Source of the DNA: PCC-10605 sp964409355
GTDB lineage: Bacteria > Cyanobacteriota > Cyanobacteriia > Cyanobacteriales > Cyanobacteriaceae
Length of the DNA stretch: 28,496 nucleotides
Assembly (NCBI GenBank): GCA_964409355.1
Contig: CAYPDC010000047.1
Span: 1 to 28,496, forward strand
Reading direction: 5' to 3'
The translations under genes and the position numbers were made by a program. Position 1 is the stretch's first letter; each line of letters starts with the position of its first letter. The notes beneath the pieces were generated by a model. It saw only the letters and a program-made list of their open reading frames with translations, searched no databases and was not told the origin of the DNA. This document shows positions 6,477 to 14,476 of this stretch, piece after piece.

Positions 6477-8639
6477 CTATGCAGAAAAATATCCTTTTGC
6501 CATAAAAGTGGTAAAGTCCTCGTTGATTAAAGACACACTCACCAACCAACCTTGAATTAAGTCACATTGAAAATCTCTAAGTATTTTCTTTTGGTTTTCT
6601 GTTTCCACCCCCTCCGCTATCACTTTCATGTTATAACCTTTTGCCAGAGTGATTATAGCAGAAACTAAGGCTTGATCTTGAGAATTAATAGCTAATTCTG
6701 TGATAAAAGATTGATCTATCTTGATAAAATTGAAAGGAAACTTCTTCAAATAACTCAGAGAAGAATAACCCGTACCAAAATCATCAAGAGAAAACTTTAC
6801 TCCCAAACTAGATAATTCTTGGGTAATGGCTTCTGTTTTTTCCGTATCGTGCATTAAAATAGTTTCCGTTATTTCTATTTCCAAATATGCAGGATTAAAT
6901 CGAGTTTTGTCTAAAATACCTTTTACTTTCTTGGCAAAATTGTCTTGTTGAAATTGTTTGCCTGAAACATTAACAGCTATCATTATCGGCGGAAAACCTA
7001 AATCTAACCACCTTTTCCCCTCTCGACAAGCCGTCTCTAATACCCATTCACCAATGGAAATAATTAATCCTGTTTCTTCCGCTAAGGGAATAAACTTACT
7101 CGGTGAAATAATCCCTAAAATTGGGTGCTGCCAACGCAATAAAACCTCTACACCCTCAATGCGATTAGTTTTTAAATTGAGTTGGGGTTGATAAGTTAAA
7201 AATAACTCCTCGTTTTCCAAAGAGTTATATAAACTATTTTCTAACTCAAATAACAACATTTGCTCTTGATTAAGGGTATTACTATAAAACTGGTAATTAT
7301 TTCTACCCATCTGTTTCGCACGATATAAGGCAATATCAGCATTTTTAATTAAGTGTTTTTCGTCGTTACCATCTTCTGGGTAAATAGCGATACCAATACT
7401 GCAAGTAGTAAAAATAGTGTATTTTTCGATTACAAAAGGCTCTCTTAAAATATTGATAATAGTTTTAGCAATTTTTTTCGTCAATACTATTCTTTGAGTT
7501 AATGTTTCTGAAGAATTATTGTCATCCTTTAATTCTAACGGTGCAATTAAAATAAATTCATCCCCACCCCAACGAGCCAAGAAATAATCCGAAGGAATGA
7601 CAGATATAAAACGATGAGTAAAATATTCAAGAAGTTTATCCCCTACAGTATGACTAAGGGTATCGTTAATATTTTTAAATCTATCAATATCAATAAACAA
7701 AATTGCAAAGGGTTGAGGAAATTCTCTTTCTTGATTTTCTTGTAGGTATTTGCTAATTTGCCAATAGAAAAAATCTCGATTAGGAATACCTGTGAGGGAA
7801 TCATGTAAAGCCTGATATTTTAATTTTGCCTCAGAATTTTTCCTTTCTGTTATATCAAAAATATAACTTCTAATCACCTTTTCTTTAGAGAGATAATGAA
7901 CATATTGTTCATAATATTTATCATTAATTTCAATTTCTCTAATTATTAATTCTCCTTGATGATTTTCGGCAATGAAATTTAATCCTTGTATGAGAGGATT
8001 TTCTGATACTTCTTGAGTTAATAACTGCTCAAAACAGAGTTTTGCTGAAGGATTATAGTAAATAATTCTACCATCAGAATCAAATTCTAAAATCGGATTA
8101 GGAGATAATTCAGGAAAAGAAGCTAATCTTTGTATATTATAATTTTCGAGGTTATTTTGTAGATTTAATTCAGAAACAATTAGGGTATCTTGTAACTTTT
8201 CGCGAGCAAGATTTCCTCCCGTTGTCCCAATTTCTTTTGCTCTAGTTTTAGAAGCTAAATCACATTGAGGATAATTTTTATTTTCTGATATTTCTTGTTT
8301 ATAAATAGCCTGATTGTCCCCACTACCAAAAGTAATTAAGTCCCCATCCTCTAAAAAATGATGTACAATCTTGCTACCATTAACCAAAGTACCATTTTGA
8401 CTTCTTTTACCTTCTAAATCTCCATCAATGAGAATATAATTACTTTCACCATTGGCGAAATCTTTACGCATCAAGGTAGCATGATGTCGGGAGACGGAAG
8501 GTGAATTTAAACGGATAGAATTGTTAGAATGACGACCAATAAAGTATATCCCCTCCGTAAGTTGAAAGGTTGTGCCTTCCGCACAACCATCACAAAGAAA
8601 AAGCAACAAGTGATTGTTTTTATTGGGTAAATCATTCAT
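6477..8639 (-). CDS. FHA-PAS-GGDEF-EAL cyclic-di-GMP signalling protein
   Basis: A 720-residue cytoplasmic protein. An FHA domain (about 25-115) carries GRHSNNSIRL and SVSRHHA, the phosphothreonine-binding residues. A linker and a PAS-like domain (about 171-265) follow. The GGDEF domain (about 270-450) has an intact GGDEF at 358-362 with DIDRFKNINDTLSH upstream. The EAL domain (about 466-715) has EVLLRW in place of EALLRW, and intact NVSGKQF, EIEITET, DDFGTGYSSLSYLK and AEGVET motifs. The residues where the inhibitory RxxD I-site would sit (PSDY) do not match it. Both diguanylate cyclase and phosphodiesterase activity are therefore plausible. The FHA domain suggests control by a Ser/Thr kinase, which is inference. 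No membrane segment or signal peptide is seen. The gene is monocistronic. Confidence 0.93.
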   Translation of the reverse strand: MNDLPNKNNHLLLFLCDGCAEGTTFQLTEGIYFIGRHSNNSIRLNSPSVSRHHATLMRKDFANGESNYILIDGDLEGKRSQNGTLVNGSKIVHHFLEDGDLITFGSGDNQAIYKQEISENKNYPQCDLASKTRAKEIGTTGGNLAREKLQDTLIVSELNLQNNLENYNIQRLASFPELSPNPILEFDSDGRIIYYNPSAKLCFEQLLTQEVSENPLIQGLNFIAENHQGELIIREIEINDKYYEQYVHYLSKEKVIRSYIFDITERKNSEAKLKYQALHDSLTGIPNRDFFYWQISKYLQENQEREFPQPFAILFIDIDRFKNINDTLSHTVGDKLLEYFTHRFISVIPSDYFLARWGGDEFILIAPLELKDDNNSSETLTQRIVLTKKIAKTIINILREPFVIEKYTIFTTCSIGIAIYPEDGNDEKHLIKNADIALYRAKQMGRNNYQFYSNTLNQEQMLLFELENSLYNSLENEELFLTYQPQLNLKTNRIEGVEVLLRWQHPILGIISPSKFIPLAEETGLIISIGEWVLETACREGKRWLDLGFPPIMIAVNVSGKQFQQDNFAKKVKGILDKTRFNPAYLEIEITETILMHDTEKTEAITQELSSLGVKFSLDDFGTGYSSLSYLKKFPFNFIKIDQSFITELAINSQDQALVSAIITLAKGYNMKVIAEGVETENQKKILRDFQCDLIQGWLVSVSLINEDFTTFMAKGYFSA

Positions 8640-9054
8640 TAGGATGATAAAGGGTTAAAATGGCAAAGGTTTATTTTAATTCTAAAATACAAATATTAGG
8701 AAATAGGAAGCGCAAATAGGCAACGGGTGACAGAATTGACCCTAAACCGCTAAAATTGCATTCTAATTACTAATTTTGCAAAAGGTTTATAGCTTTAAAC
8801 TATTCCATTGTACATAGTTTAATCAATATTTGTTGAACCAATTTCTTCTATTTATGGCTCTTCTACAGTAGTTATGATAAATTCTTAGAAAATAATAGCT
8901 AAATAATAGCTATAAACCTTATAAAATAAGGAACAAATTATAACAAAAATGTAATTTTTATAAATTAACAGTTTTATTTCCCCTGAAACCTGACACCTTT
9001 TCCTAACCGATAATTTACATACTCAAAGTAAGAGAGCCCTATTTATTAATCAGT
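8640..9054. other. Spacer between the GGDEF-EAL gene and bvdR
   Basis: A 415-bp AT-rich spacer. It should hold the promoter of the GGDEF-EAL gene near 8640 and the end of the bvdR transcript. Apart from the dispersed repeat at 8958-9001 no gene, RNA or strong hairpin is recognisable. Confidence 0.6.
8958..9001. repeat. Dispersed intergenic repeat, copy 2
   Basis: TTATAAATTAACAGTTTT followed by TGAAACCTGACACCTTTT matches the block at 1187-1238, with an internal length difference of about 8 bp. Confidence 0.6.
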
Positions 9055-10029
9055 TCATAATTCATCCACCAGACAGACTGAGGGATTTTGATAGGCTTTA
9101 AGGGTAGCATAACCGACTTTGAGGGAATAAAGACTGGTTTCAATGTCGATATAAAGTGGTTTTCCCGTGGTGAGATACTCGATTACTGCTTCAGTGTCTT
9201 TGATAAATAATCCCCGTTTTGTACCAACTTCGATCGCGCTTTCCTCTCCATCTTTGATAATTGTACCAGTTTCTCCGACAAATTTTAATGTACCTTCTGT
9301 GCCATAAATTTCTAAGGTGCGATCGCTGCTTTTGAATTTTTCTCCTTTACCGTAGGTTAAACAAGCCAATAAACCATTTTTATAGGATAACTGTGCCTGA
9401 GTGTAACAAGCGGAAAAATAACCCCTCTCAGGGGCATCCCAAAAACGTCCATAACAACTTACCGAATCCACTTCTCCGAATAAATCCGTAAAACGATTAA
9501 TACGAGAGAGGGCAGCGATGAAAGGAAACCCGTAATATTCGTAATTAAACGTCCATTGATTCATGAGGTTACTTTTTGGCAAAATAGTGCTATAACGTGC
9601 CAAGAAAGGCTCTCCAATGGAGGATAAATGAGATTTGACCGCTTGATGTACTCCCCCTAAAAGTTCGATATGTTCTACATGAAGTAGTTTATTTTTCTTC
9701 CGTGCTAAATTAAGTAACTCTGGTGCTTCATCAGGATTAATAGTTAAAGGATACTCCACAATAACGTGTTTATCCGCTAATAATGACCCTTGAGCAATAG
9801 TGCCATGATCTCGATTAAAATTAGAAATACAAATCAAATCCACACTAGGGTCATTAACCAACTGTTGCCAAGTCGCCACTGAAGGAATGCTGTATGTTTG
9901 ACAAAAATTAGTTGTTTTTTCCACACTATTCCCTACCACTGCCACTAATTCCGTGAGAGGATGTACCTGAAAAGCCTCTGCCCTTCTCTGGGCAGCATAT
10001 CCAGTCCCAACTATACCAACTTTAATCAT
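9055..10029 (-). CDS. bvdR: Biliverdin reductase (Gfo/Idh/MocA fold)
   Basis: This 324-residue NAD(P)H-dependent oxidoreductase has an N-terminal Rossmann domain that begins KVGIVGTGYAAQRRAEAF. The dinucleotide-binding GxGxxA lies at residues 8-13, and EYP at 92-94 is where the family has its EKP motif. The C-terminal half carries LLHVEHIELLGGVHQA (115-130), SRINRFTDLFG and KRGLFIKDTEAVIEYLTTGK. By recall these match cyanobacterial BvdR (Synechocystis slr1784), which reduces biliverdin IXalpha to bilirubin and affects phycobilisome content. The length is also the same as that family. A generic sugar dehydrogenase of the fold is the alternative, but the shared non-catalytic motifs favour BvdR. 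The gene is alone on its strand, with acsF 219 bp upstream in the same direction. Confidence 0.88.
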   Translation of the reverse strand: MIKVGIVGTGYAAQRRAEAFQVHPLTELVAVVGNSVEKTTNFCQTYSIPSVATWQQLVNDPSVDLICISNFNRDHGTIAQGSLLADKHVIVEYPLTINPDEAPELLNLARKKNKLLHVEHIELLGGVHQAVKSHLSSIGEPFLARYSTILPKSNLMNQWTFNYEYYGFPFIAALSRINRFTDLFGEVDSVSCYGRFWDAPERGYFSACYTQAQLSYKNGLLACLTYGKGEKFKSSDRTLEIYGTEGTLKFVGETGTIIKDGEESAIEVGTKRGLFIKDTEAVIEYLTTGKPLYIDIETSLYSLKVGYATLKAYQNPSVCLVDEL

Positions 10030-10074
10030 GGGTTTCTTTGTTTTGGAAAATTAAAATAAAATAGACATCGATCC

Positions 10075-10098
10075 AATTCGGGCTAGAAGCCCGAAATA
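10075..10098. repeat. Dispersed hairpin repeat, copy 2
   Basis: CGGGCT-AGA-AGCCCG (10079-10093) is a perfect hairpin in the spacer between acsF and bvdR. The surrounding 24 bp is the inverted counterpart of 6424-6447. It may end the acsF transcript or be a mobile palindrome. Confidence 0.75.
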
Positions 10099-10248
10099 CG
10101 CTGAAAAAATCTTAATTTTTACCAGATGTCCAATGAATAATATTTTAACTGAATGTCGAAAGAAGTACCACGCTAAATTTGACAAAAAAAAGACACTGCA
10201 AATCGTCGTGTATAGATAGTTCACCCATCCTCATTGACTTTGTCGGGT

Positions 10249-11310
10249 TTAGTGGACTAAGCCTCTCAATTCCTCTGCGTTGACGGATTTAATAAAGTAT
10301 AAACCTAATAGATTAAAGAAAATTGCGATTTGTAAGGGGAGTTTTCTCAAGGCTTTGATGAAATTAGGTTGATTGCTTTCATCGATTTTTGACATCCGTA
10401 AGTTATACTCAGAACATTTTTCCAAGCCGGGAAAAAACTGGGGATGATGAGTGTTCAAAATCACGGGAAAGGCTTTTGCCGCAGTATGATTGGTTCTTTC
10501 GATGACTTGGCGATCGTACTCTTTAGCATCTAAACCAACGGATTCATAGAAATCCTCTCTTTCATGTACGGTTAAGGTATGGGTGGCAAATACTGATAAG
10601 AGGAAGAATTTTGACCATAATTTGGCTTGCCATCCTTGCCACATAGAAAATTGAGAGCGTAATAAGGCGTTGAAAATATCACCGTGACGGCTTTCGTCTT
10701 GACACCAATGCTCAAATTTTTTGAAAAGAGGATAAAATTTGTATTGAGGATTTTTCTCTAGGTGACGATACATTAAGATATAACGCCAATAACCGATTTT
10801 TTCGGATAAATATACCGCATAAATAACCCATTCAGGCTTAAAGAAAGTATAAACTCTATTTTTGGTTAAATATCCTAAGTCGAGGGAGATGTTAAAATCA
10901 CTCATGGCTTTATTCAAAAATCCTGCGTGACGTGCCTCATCCCTTGCCATTAAGCTAAAAATCTCTGACAATAAGGGGTTTTTATCCTTGATACGGCGAG
11001 AAATTTCTTTAAACAGGATAAACCCAGAAAACTCAGAAGTACAGGATCTTTCAAGAAAATCGATGAAAGCCGATCGAGTTTGTTCGTCTAAATGATCCCA
11101 TGTTTGTTCAAATTCTTCGTCTCTGACAAAATGATTGCGATTATAGTCGTTTTTCATCTCCTGCAACATCGCCCGTAATTCCTTTTCTTGGGCAGAGATG
11201 TCCATTGCTGCGATCGCCTTAAAGTCAGTGGTATAAAATCTGGGGGTTAATAAAGTTTCTTTTAATTGTTTCTTTTTATCACTTTGGGGTTTAATTGCAG
11301 TTGCTGTCAT
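10249..11310 (-). CDS. acsF: Mg-protoporphyrin IX monomethyl ester (oxidative) cyclase
   Basis: This 353-residue di-iron enzyme uses O2 to form the fifth ring of chlorophyll, converting Mg-protoporphyrin monomethyl ester to divinyl protochlorophyllide at the membrane. The iron ligands are visible as E93 in TSEFSGF, EARH at 125-128 and ESRH at 206-209 within QDESRHGDIF. The N-terminus KETLLTPRFYTTDF and the segment DLGYLTKNRVYTFFKPEW are family signatures. The length is typical of the aerobic cyanobacterial enzyme (also called chlA). Only one copy is in the window; the micro-oxic paralogue found in some cyanobacteria, next to a second haem oxygenase, is not here. It shares the chlorophyll pathway with gun4 and is followed downstream on the same strand by bvdR. 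Confidence 0.97.
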   Translation of the reverse strand: MTATAIKPQSDKKKQLKETLLTPRFYTTDFKAIAAMDISAQEKELRAMLQEMKNDYNRNHFVRDEEFEQTWDHLDEQTRSAFIDFLERSCTSEFSGFILFKEISRRIKDKNPLLSEIFSLMARDEARHAGFLNKAMSDFNISLDLGYLTKNRVYTFFKPEWVIYAVYLSEKIGYWRYILMYRHLEKNPQYKFYPLFKKFEHWCQDESRHGDIFNALLRSQFSMWQGWQAKLWSKFFLLSVFATHTLTVHEREDFYESVGLDAKEYDRQVIERTNHTAAKAFPVILNTHHPQFFPGLEKCSEYNLRMSKIDESNQPNFIKALRKLPLQIAIFFNLLGLYFIKSVNAEELRGLVH

Positions 11311-11834
11311 ATTTAATTACTTAATTGTTATATTTTATTTTTATGATTCTAACCCAAAGGAGTGATCTCTGCACTAATGTTTACATTACTTAATTTTGGG
11401 ACTGTAAATGGTTTATTTCTCCTAGGTTGGGTTGAGAAACGAAACCCAACAGAAATCTTTATCTATATTTGGTTTTGCCTTCGTTAATGTCAGCAACGTT
11501 GTGATCCGTGTTGGGTTACGCTATCGCTAACCCAACCTACTTTCTTTAGATGTGAAGTTTTATTAAGTAGGGATGACTTTTTTATAATCATCGCTGTATA
11601 GTTATGAAAAGAATATTTTAAACAGTCTAAAAATAAAAAAATAAGGATCAGCAGTTTCGGTAAACAATGATACAAAAAGAGTTTTACCCCCTAAGAATGC
11701 AGGGCTGTTTCATTTTCGAGAAAGAAATAAAGAGGGGGATATAGGGAGAGAGGAGGATGGGAGGATTTATTCGGTTTTGCCCACAGTTGTGGAAATGCTT
11801 TCTTCTAATTTCTTCGCAAAGAGCATCGGTTGCT
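11311..11834. other. Gene-free spacer with hairpin repeats
   Basis: This 524-bp region upstream of acsF should contain the acsF promoter. It contains two hairpins built on GTTGGGTT/AACCCAAC. A 61-codon minus-strand frame at 11490-11675 encodes VGWVSDSVTQHGSQRC from the repeat itself and is a typical repeat artefact. From 11680 onward the sequence is GA-rich and possibly belongs to the left flank of the decayed insertion element. Confidence 0.6.
11426..11536. repeat. Two GTTGGGTT hairpins
   Basis: Hairpin one pairs GTTGGGTT (11426-11433) with AACCCAAC (11443-11450). Hairpin two pairs GTTGGGTTA (11510-11518) with TAACCCAAC (11528-11536) around the loop CGCTATCGC. Such GTTGGGTTACGC elements are a widespread cyanobacterial intergenic repeat type, by recall. 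Confidence 0.8.
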
Positions 11835-11996
11835 TTAGCTGTGGGATGTATACGACATCTTTTCAGGGTAAGTGAGGGTTTTGATATAATCTCGCAAAAC
11901 CTCCGCCATAGACAAGTCAACACTTTCAGCATACTCTTTTAGTTGCTTATATTCTCTTTCGTTAACATTAAATTGAATTTTCTTGGGTCTTGACAT
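11835..11996 (-). CDS. Small ribbon-helix-helix (CopG-like) protein
   Basis: A 53-residue frame starts MSRPKKIQFNVNEREYKQL. The basic beta strand KKIQFNV is followed by helix EREYKQLKEYAES and helix LSMAEVLRDYIKTL, the layout of an RHH DNA-binding domain. It ends soon after in TYPEKMSYTSHS and may be C-terminally shortened, since frame +1 continues as a cysteine/histidine-rich stretch (11684-11932). Small RHH genes of this kind often accompany cyanobacterial IS200/IS605 tnpB elements. Here it diverges from the omega-RNA-like sequence 150 bp away, which supports that origin. It could be a regulator of the lost element or an orphan antitoxin. Confidence 0.6.
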   Translation of the reverse strand: MSRPKKIQFNVNEREYKQLKEYAESVDLSMAEVLRDYIKTLTYPEKMSYTSHS

Positions 11997-12149
11997 ATTC
12001 TTAAATATAATCTACAATTAGAGTATAACAGGAAAAGGTAAACAACCTGTTAAAAAACCTAGTAATCGAAAGACAATATATCTGCACCTTGAAAACTAAA
12101 GATATAGGGTTCTACCTAGTTTTTCTAGTTTCTACCTGTAGGTAGGTAA
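11997..12149. other. Spacer between the RHH gene and the omega-RNA-like end
   Basis: This stretch lies inside the presumed element and contains no tnpB. It includes an inverted repeat AACAGG/CCTGTT near 12030-12055 and a repeated TTCTACCT word near 12108-12140. It should also hold the promoter of the divergent RHH gene. Confidence 0.5.
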
Positions 12150-12380
12150 AATTTTCACCGGAGCTAGACGAAGCAGTATTTGAAGCAAAAAACACTTCGA
12201 TGGTTGGTGAGGGTAGTCGAACCATTGAAACAAACTTTTGTAGCAATACAACTATCGTGGGACGCACGAAAAGTAACGCTTAGGGAGAAAACCACCTCTG
12301 TGTTAAGCAACGCAAGGAACTTAATGTAAGTGGACTCGCAGAACTAAAAATCCCATCGCCTTTAGGCATGGGAGCGTCAA
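12150..12380 (+). ncRNA. Orphan omega-RNA / right end of an IS200/IS605 TnpB element
   Basis: The stretch has no long frame but shows the layout of the 3' end of a TnpB transposon. A structured GC-richer region (for example GGTTGGTGAGGGTAGTCGAA near 12201) runs to AATGTAAGTGGACTCGCAGAA, ending near 12342. It closes with the terminal hairpin TCCCAT-C-GCC-TTTA-GGC-ATGGGA (12351-12373) and then GCGTCAA. The hairpin and GTCAA end are typical of the right end of IS605-family elements, where the overlapping omega RNA guides TnpB. No tnpB frame is found upstream, so this is an orphan or a decayed end. A covariance-model search was not possible; the call is from pattern recognition. Confidence 0.6.
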
Positions 12381-12382
12381 AA

Positions 12383-12517
12383 ACCAATGAACCCACAGAG
12401 TCTATTTTAATGTCTTTACCAGCCCTCCCCCGTTGGGAATACTGCTACACTCCAGAAAAAGATTCCCCTGAGGGGAGATTAACCGATTATTTTTTAACTG
12501 GCAGAAACTGGGTGTAA
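12383..12517 (+). pseudogene. hemF: hemF 3' remnant (oxygen-dependent coproporphyrinogen III oxidase)
   Basis: An open frame without its own start encodes 44 residues and a stop. It reads TNEPTESILMSL, then RWEYCYTPEKDSPEGRLTDYF and LTGRNWV. This is the C-terminal end of HemF, where family members have TNGRTESILMSLPP..RWEY, by recall. HemF decarboxylates coproporphyrinogen III in haem and chlorophyll synthesis. The frame begins directly at the end of the IS605-like right end, as if an element had landed inside a hemF copy. The expected 5' part is not seen on the other side of the element, so the rest was lost. A functional hemF must lie elsewhere. Not translated as such. Confidence 0.72.
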
Positions 12518-12746
12518 CAAAATATTTCGCCAATAGGATCATCATTATTTGTATGTTGTCCCCAATGATTTTATTCATTAAATAGACCTTATCGAAATTA
12601 AAGATGAAATCAAATTCAATGCAGAAAATGTCATTATTTATGTTATTATTGCTCAGGGATTTTTTCCTAAAATCGGTGTTTGCCTAAGTTATTTAGGATT
12701 TTTATGTTATAAATTATCGTTGATATTATAGTTAAATTAAATTATC
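12518..12746. other. Spacer downstream of the hemF remnant
   Basis: This AT-rich stretch contains one short unrecognised plus-strand frame, about 12582-12732, reading IDLIEIKDEIKFNAENV followed by a hydrophobic tail. It has no start codon near its beginning and may be another gene scrap. The 3' end of the DUF1830 gene borders it. Confidence 0.4.
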
Positions 12747-13085
12747 TCAGGTTAAAATAGCTTCTAATCGTGTTGATTCGCTGTCCTTTCGTTTCCCGTA
12801 TAAACTGCTGTCTTCATCCTCGGTTTTTTCTTCACTAATACATAAACGTTTGCAAGGAATTGTATCAGATAAAATGGCACTAGCCATCATTCCTGAATGA
12901 ATTTCCAAGAGTGCTTCCGGCAATGTTTCAAACATCAATCTTTGCCCCGGAAACACCACTCTCTCAAAATACCAATTTTCGATATTTGTAATCCTCGCTA
13001 CCTGAATTTGACTGGTTGCGTTAACATAACAGCAAAGAATACTATCATTTTCGTTGTTAGGAATTGGGTCTAGTATTTGAGCCAT
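12747..13085 (-). CDS. DUF1830 domain protein
   Basis: A 112-residue cyanobacterial protein of unknown function. The DUF1830 core (about 12-80) contains CCYVNATSQIQVARI, NWYFERVVFPGQRLMFE and EALLEIHSG. The acidic, low-complexity tail after residue 85 is variable. An upstream in-frame ATG at 13094 would add MVI; the ATG at 13085 giving MAQILDPIP fits the family better. It is soluble, with no membrane segment. dapF lies upstream on the same strand, 196 bp away, so a shared transcript is possible but not indicated. Confidence 0.85.
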   Translation of the reverse strand: MAQILDPIPNNENDSILCCYVNATSQIQVARITNIENWYFERVVFPGQRLMFETLPEALLEIHSGMMASAILSDTIPCKRLCISEEKTEDEDSSLYGKRKDSESTRLEAILT

Positions 13086-13280
13086 AATAACCATTGATTT
13101 TTTATTTTCTTTTATTTTGACACTATCTAAACTAACATTCCTTGATCCCGATTAGTTGTAAAGATGATTACTAATTCTATTTAATTTTCTTATTTATCTT
13201 TTTTTCATGATATTTTCAGCAAATTATTAAAAAATTATTAAATTTGTATTCCTTACTCATTACTTATTACCCATTACTCA

Positions 13281-14135
13281 TTACCCATGATTGATTGCTA
13301 ATTCTCCAGAAAATACCTTTGTCGCTGATCCTGTCATGTAAACATGATTGTCTTTTTCTGACCACTCAATCTCTAAGCATCCCCCCGGCAACTCCACAGT
13401 AGAGATACGATCGCACCTATCATTTAACACTCCAGCCACTACGGTAGCACAGGCACCAGTGCCACAAGCGAGAGTAATTCCTGCACCCCTTTCCCATACC
13501 TTCATTTTGAGATAGTTACGGTTAATCACTTGGATAAATTCTGTATTGGTTTTTTGAGGGAAAACAGGATGAGTTTCAAATTGTGAACCGATGTCGTTAA
13601 GATTGATTTGAGCTAAATCATCCACAAAGACTAAACAATGAGGATTACCCATACTCACACAACTAACATTATAGGTGCGATCGCCCACCGTTAAGGATTG
13701 ATTGACTACCTTCTCTCCAGATTTGCCGAGGGTAGTGGGAATTTTTTGTGCTTCTAGTTGAGGTTTTCCCATATCCACTTTAACTTGCCCATTACCCATA
13801 ATTGTCGGACAAATTAACCCCGCTAAAGTATGAATGCGATAGGTTTTACCGATTTCTTCCTTTCCTTCTAATTCCGTGATAAACTGAGTAAAACAACGAA
13901 TACCATTACCACACATTTCAGGTTCAGAACCATCGGAGTTAAAGATTCTCATGGTATAGTCAGTATCTCCTTCTCCTGCTAAGACAAAAATCACTCCATC
14001 TCCTCCAATGCCAAAGTGGCGATCGCACATCTTCACAGCTTCATGAGGAGTGACAAGGGGTTGAGACTGGTGACGATTATCAATCAAAATAAAATCATTC
14101 CCAAGTCCATGATATTTGCTAAACTTCAATCTCAT
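13281..14135 (-). CDS. dapF: Diaminopimelate epimerase
   Basis: This 284-residue PLP-independent racemase converts LL- to meso-diaminopimelate in the lysine and peptidoglycan pathway. The two catalytic cysteines are C75 in EMCGNGIRC and C224 in ACGTGACA. KYHGLGNDFILID opens the first domain, and FGIGGDGVI and RIFNSDGSEPEMCGNG are conserved substrate-binding loops. The length is normal. The start is the ATG that gives MRLKFSKYHGLGNDF. It diverges from hfq with only 43 bp between the start codons. As I recall, this dapF-hfq pairing occurs in several cyanobacteria and the short shared promoter region may link their expression. Confidence 0.97.
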   Translation of the reverse strand: MRLKFSKYHGLGNDFILIDNRHQSQPLVTPHEAVKMCDRHFGIGGDGVIFVLAGEGDTDYTMRIFNSDGSEPEMCGNGIRCFTQFITELEGKEEIGKTYRIHTLAGLICPTIMGNGQVKVDMGKPQLEAQKIPTTLGKSGEKVVNQSLTVGDRTYNVSCVSMGNPHCLVFVDDLAQINLNDIGSQFETHPVFPQKTNTEFIQVINRNYLKMKVWERGAGITLACGTGACATVVAGVLNDRCDRISTVELPGGCLEIEWSEKDNHVYMTGSATKVFSGELAINHG

Positions 14136-14178
14136 AATCTATATTTTTACTCATATTCAATTAATAATAATTAATATT

Positions 14179-14391
14179 ATGACGGCATTTGACACAGGAT
14201 TCCCCAGTATTCGCCAAATTCAATCTTTCATTAAAAACAAAACCCCCATTGAAATCGGTTTAACTACCAATAAAACCCTCGAAGGCGTTGTGCAATGGCA
14301 AGATCAAAACTGTCTTTCCTTAGTCACCAATAATAAAGAAAAAATCCTCGTGTGGATTCAGGCGATCGCATACATTAGACATCTGCAATAA
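14179..14391 (+). CDS. hfq: Cyanobacterial Hfq (Sm-like RNA chaperone)
   Basis: The frame is open from 14116, but the credible start is the ATG at 14179, giving a 70-residue protein that begins MTAFDTGFPSIRQIQSFI. The Sm1-like strand set follows as TPIEIGLTTNKTLEGVVQWQDQNCLSLVT, spanning about residues 23-51, and the terminal IQAIAYIRHLQ corresponds to the Sm2 motif. By recall it matches Synechocystis ssr3341, whose product lacks canonical RNA-binding residues and works with PilB1 in type IV pilus function and phototaxis. The longer N-terminus from 14116 would be hydrophobic and overlaps dapF, so it is rejected. Confidence 0.9.
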   Translation: MTAFDTGFPSIRQIQSFIKNKTPIEIGLTTNKTLEGVVQWQDQNCLSLVTNNKEKILVWIQAIAYIRHLQ

Positions 14392-14400
14392 TAGACATTT

Positions 14401-14418
14401 TAAGGGCTTAAGCCCTTA
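14401..14418. repeat. Perfect 18-bp palindrome
   Basis: TAAGGGCTTAAGCCCTTA lies 9 bp after the hfq stop and could terminate hfq. It resembles the GGGCTTAAT hairpins at 16446-16466 and 26746-26766 and probably belongs to the same repeat family. Confidence 0.85.
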
Positions 14419-14476
14419 CTACGAGCCAGTAAAAAATGATATTGACATTTTATGATGTAAGTGTTATCTTAAAGTT

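Noticed and set aside
11490..11675. 61-codon minus-strand frame upstream of acsF
   Set aside because: Its C-terminal half is the translation of a GTTGGGTTACGC hairpin repeat, a common artefact.
11684..11932. 82-codon minus-strand frame with Cys/His pattern
   Set aside because: It overlaps the better supported RHH gene in another frame; C..H..C..H spacing does not match a known zinc finger. A frameshifted tail of the RHH gene cannot be excluded.
14116..14178. Longer N-terminus for hfq
   Set aside because: It would overlap dapF, is hydrophobic and is absent from cyanobacterial Hfq as I know it.
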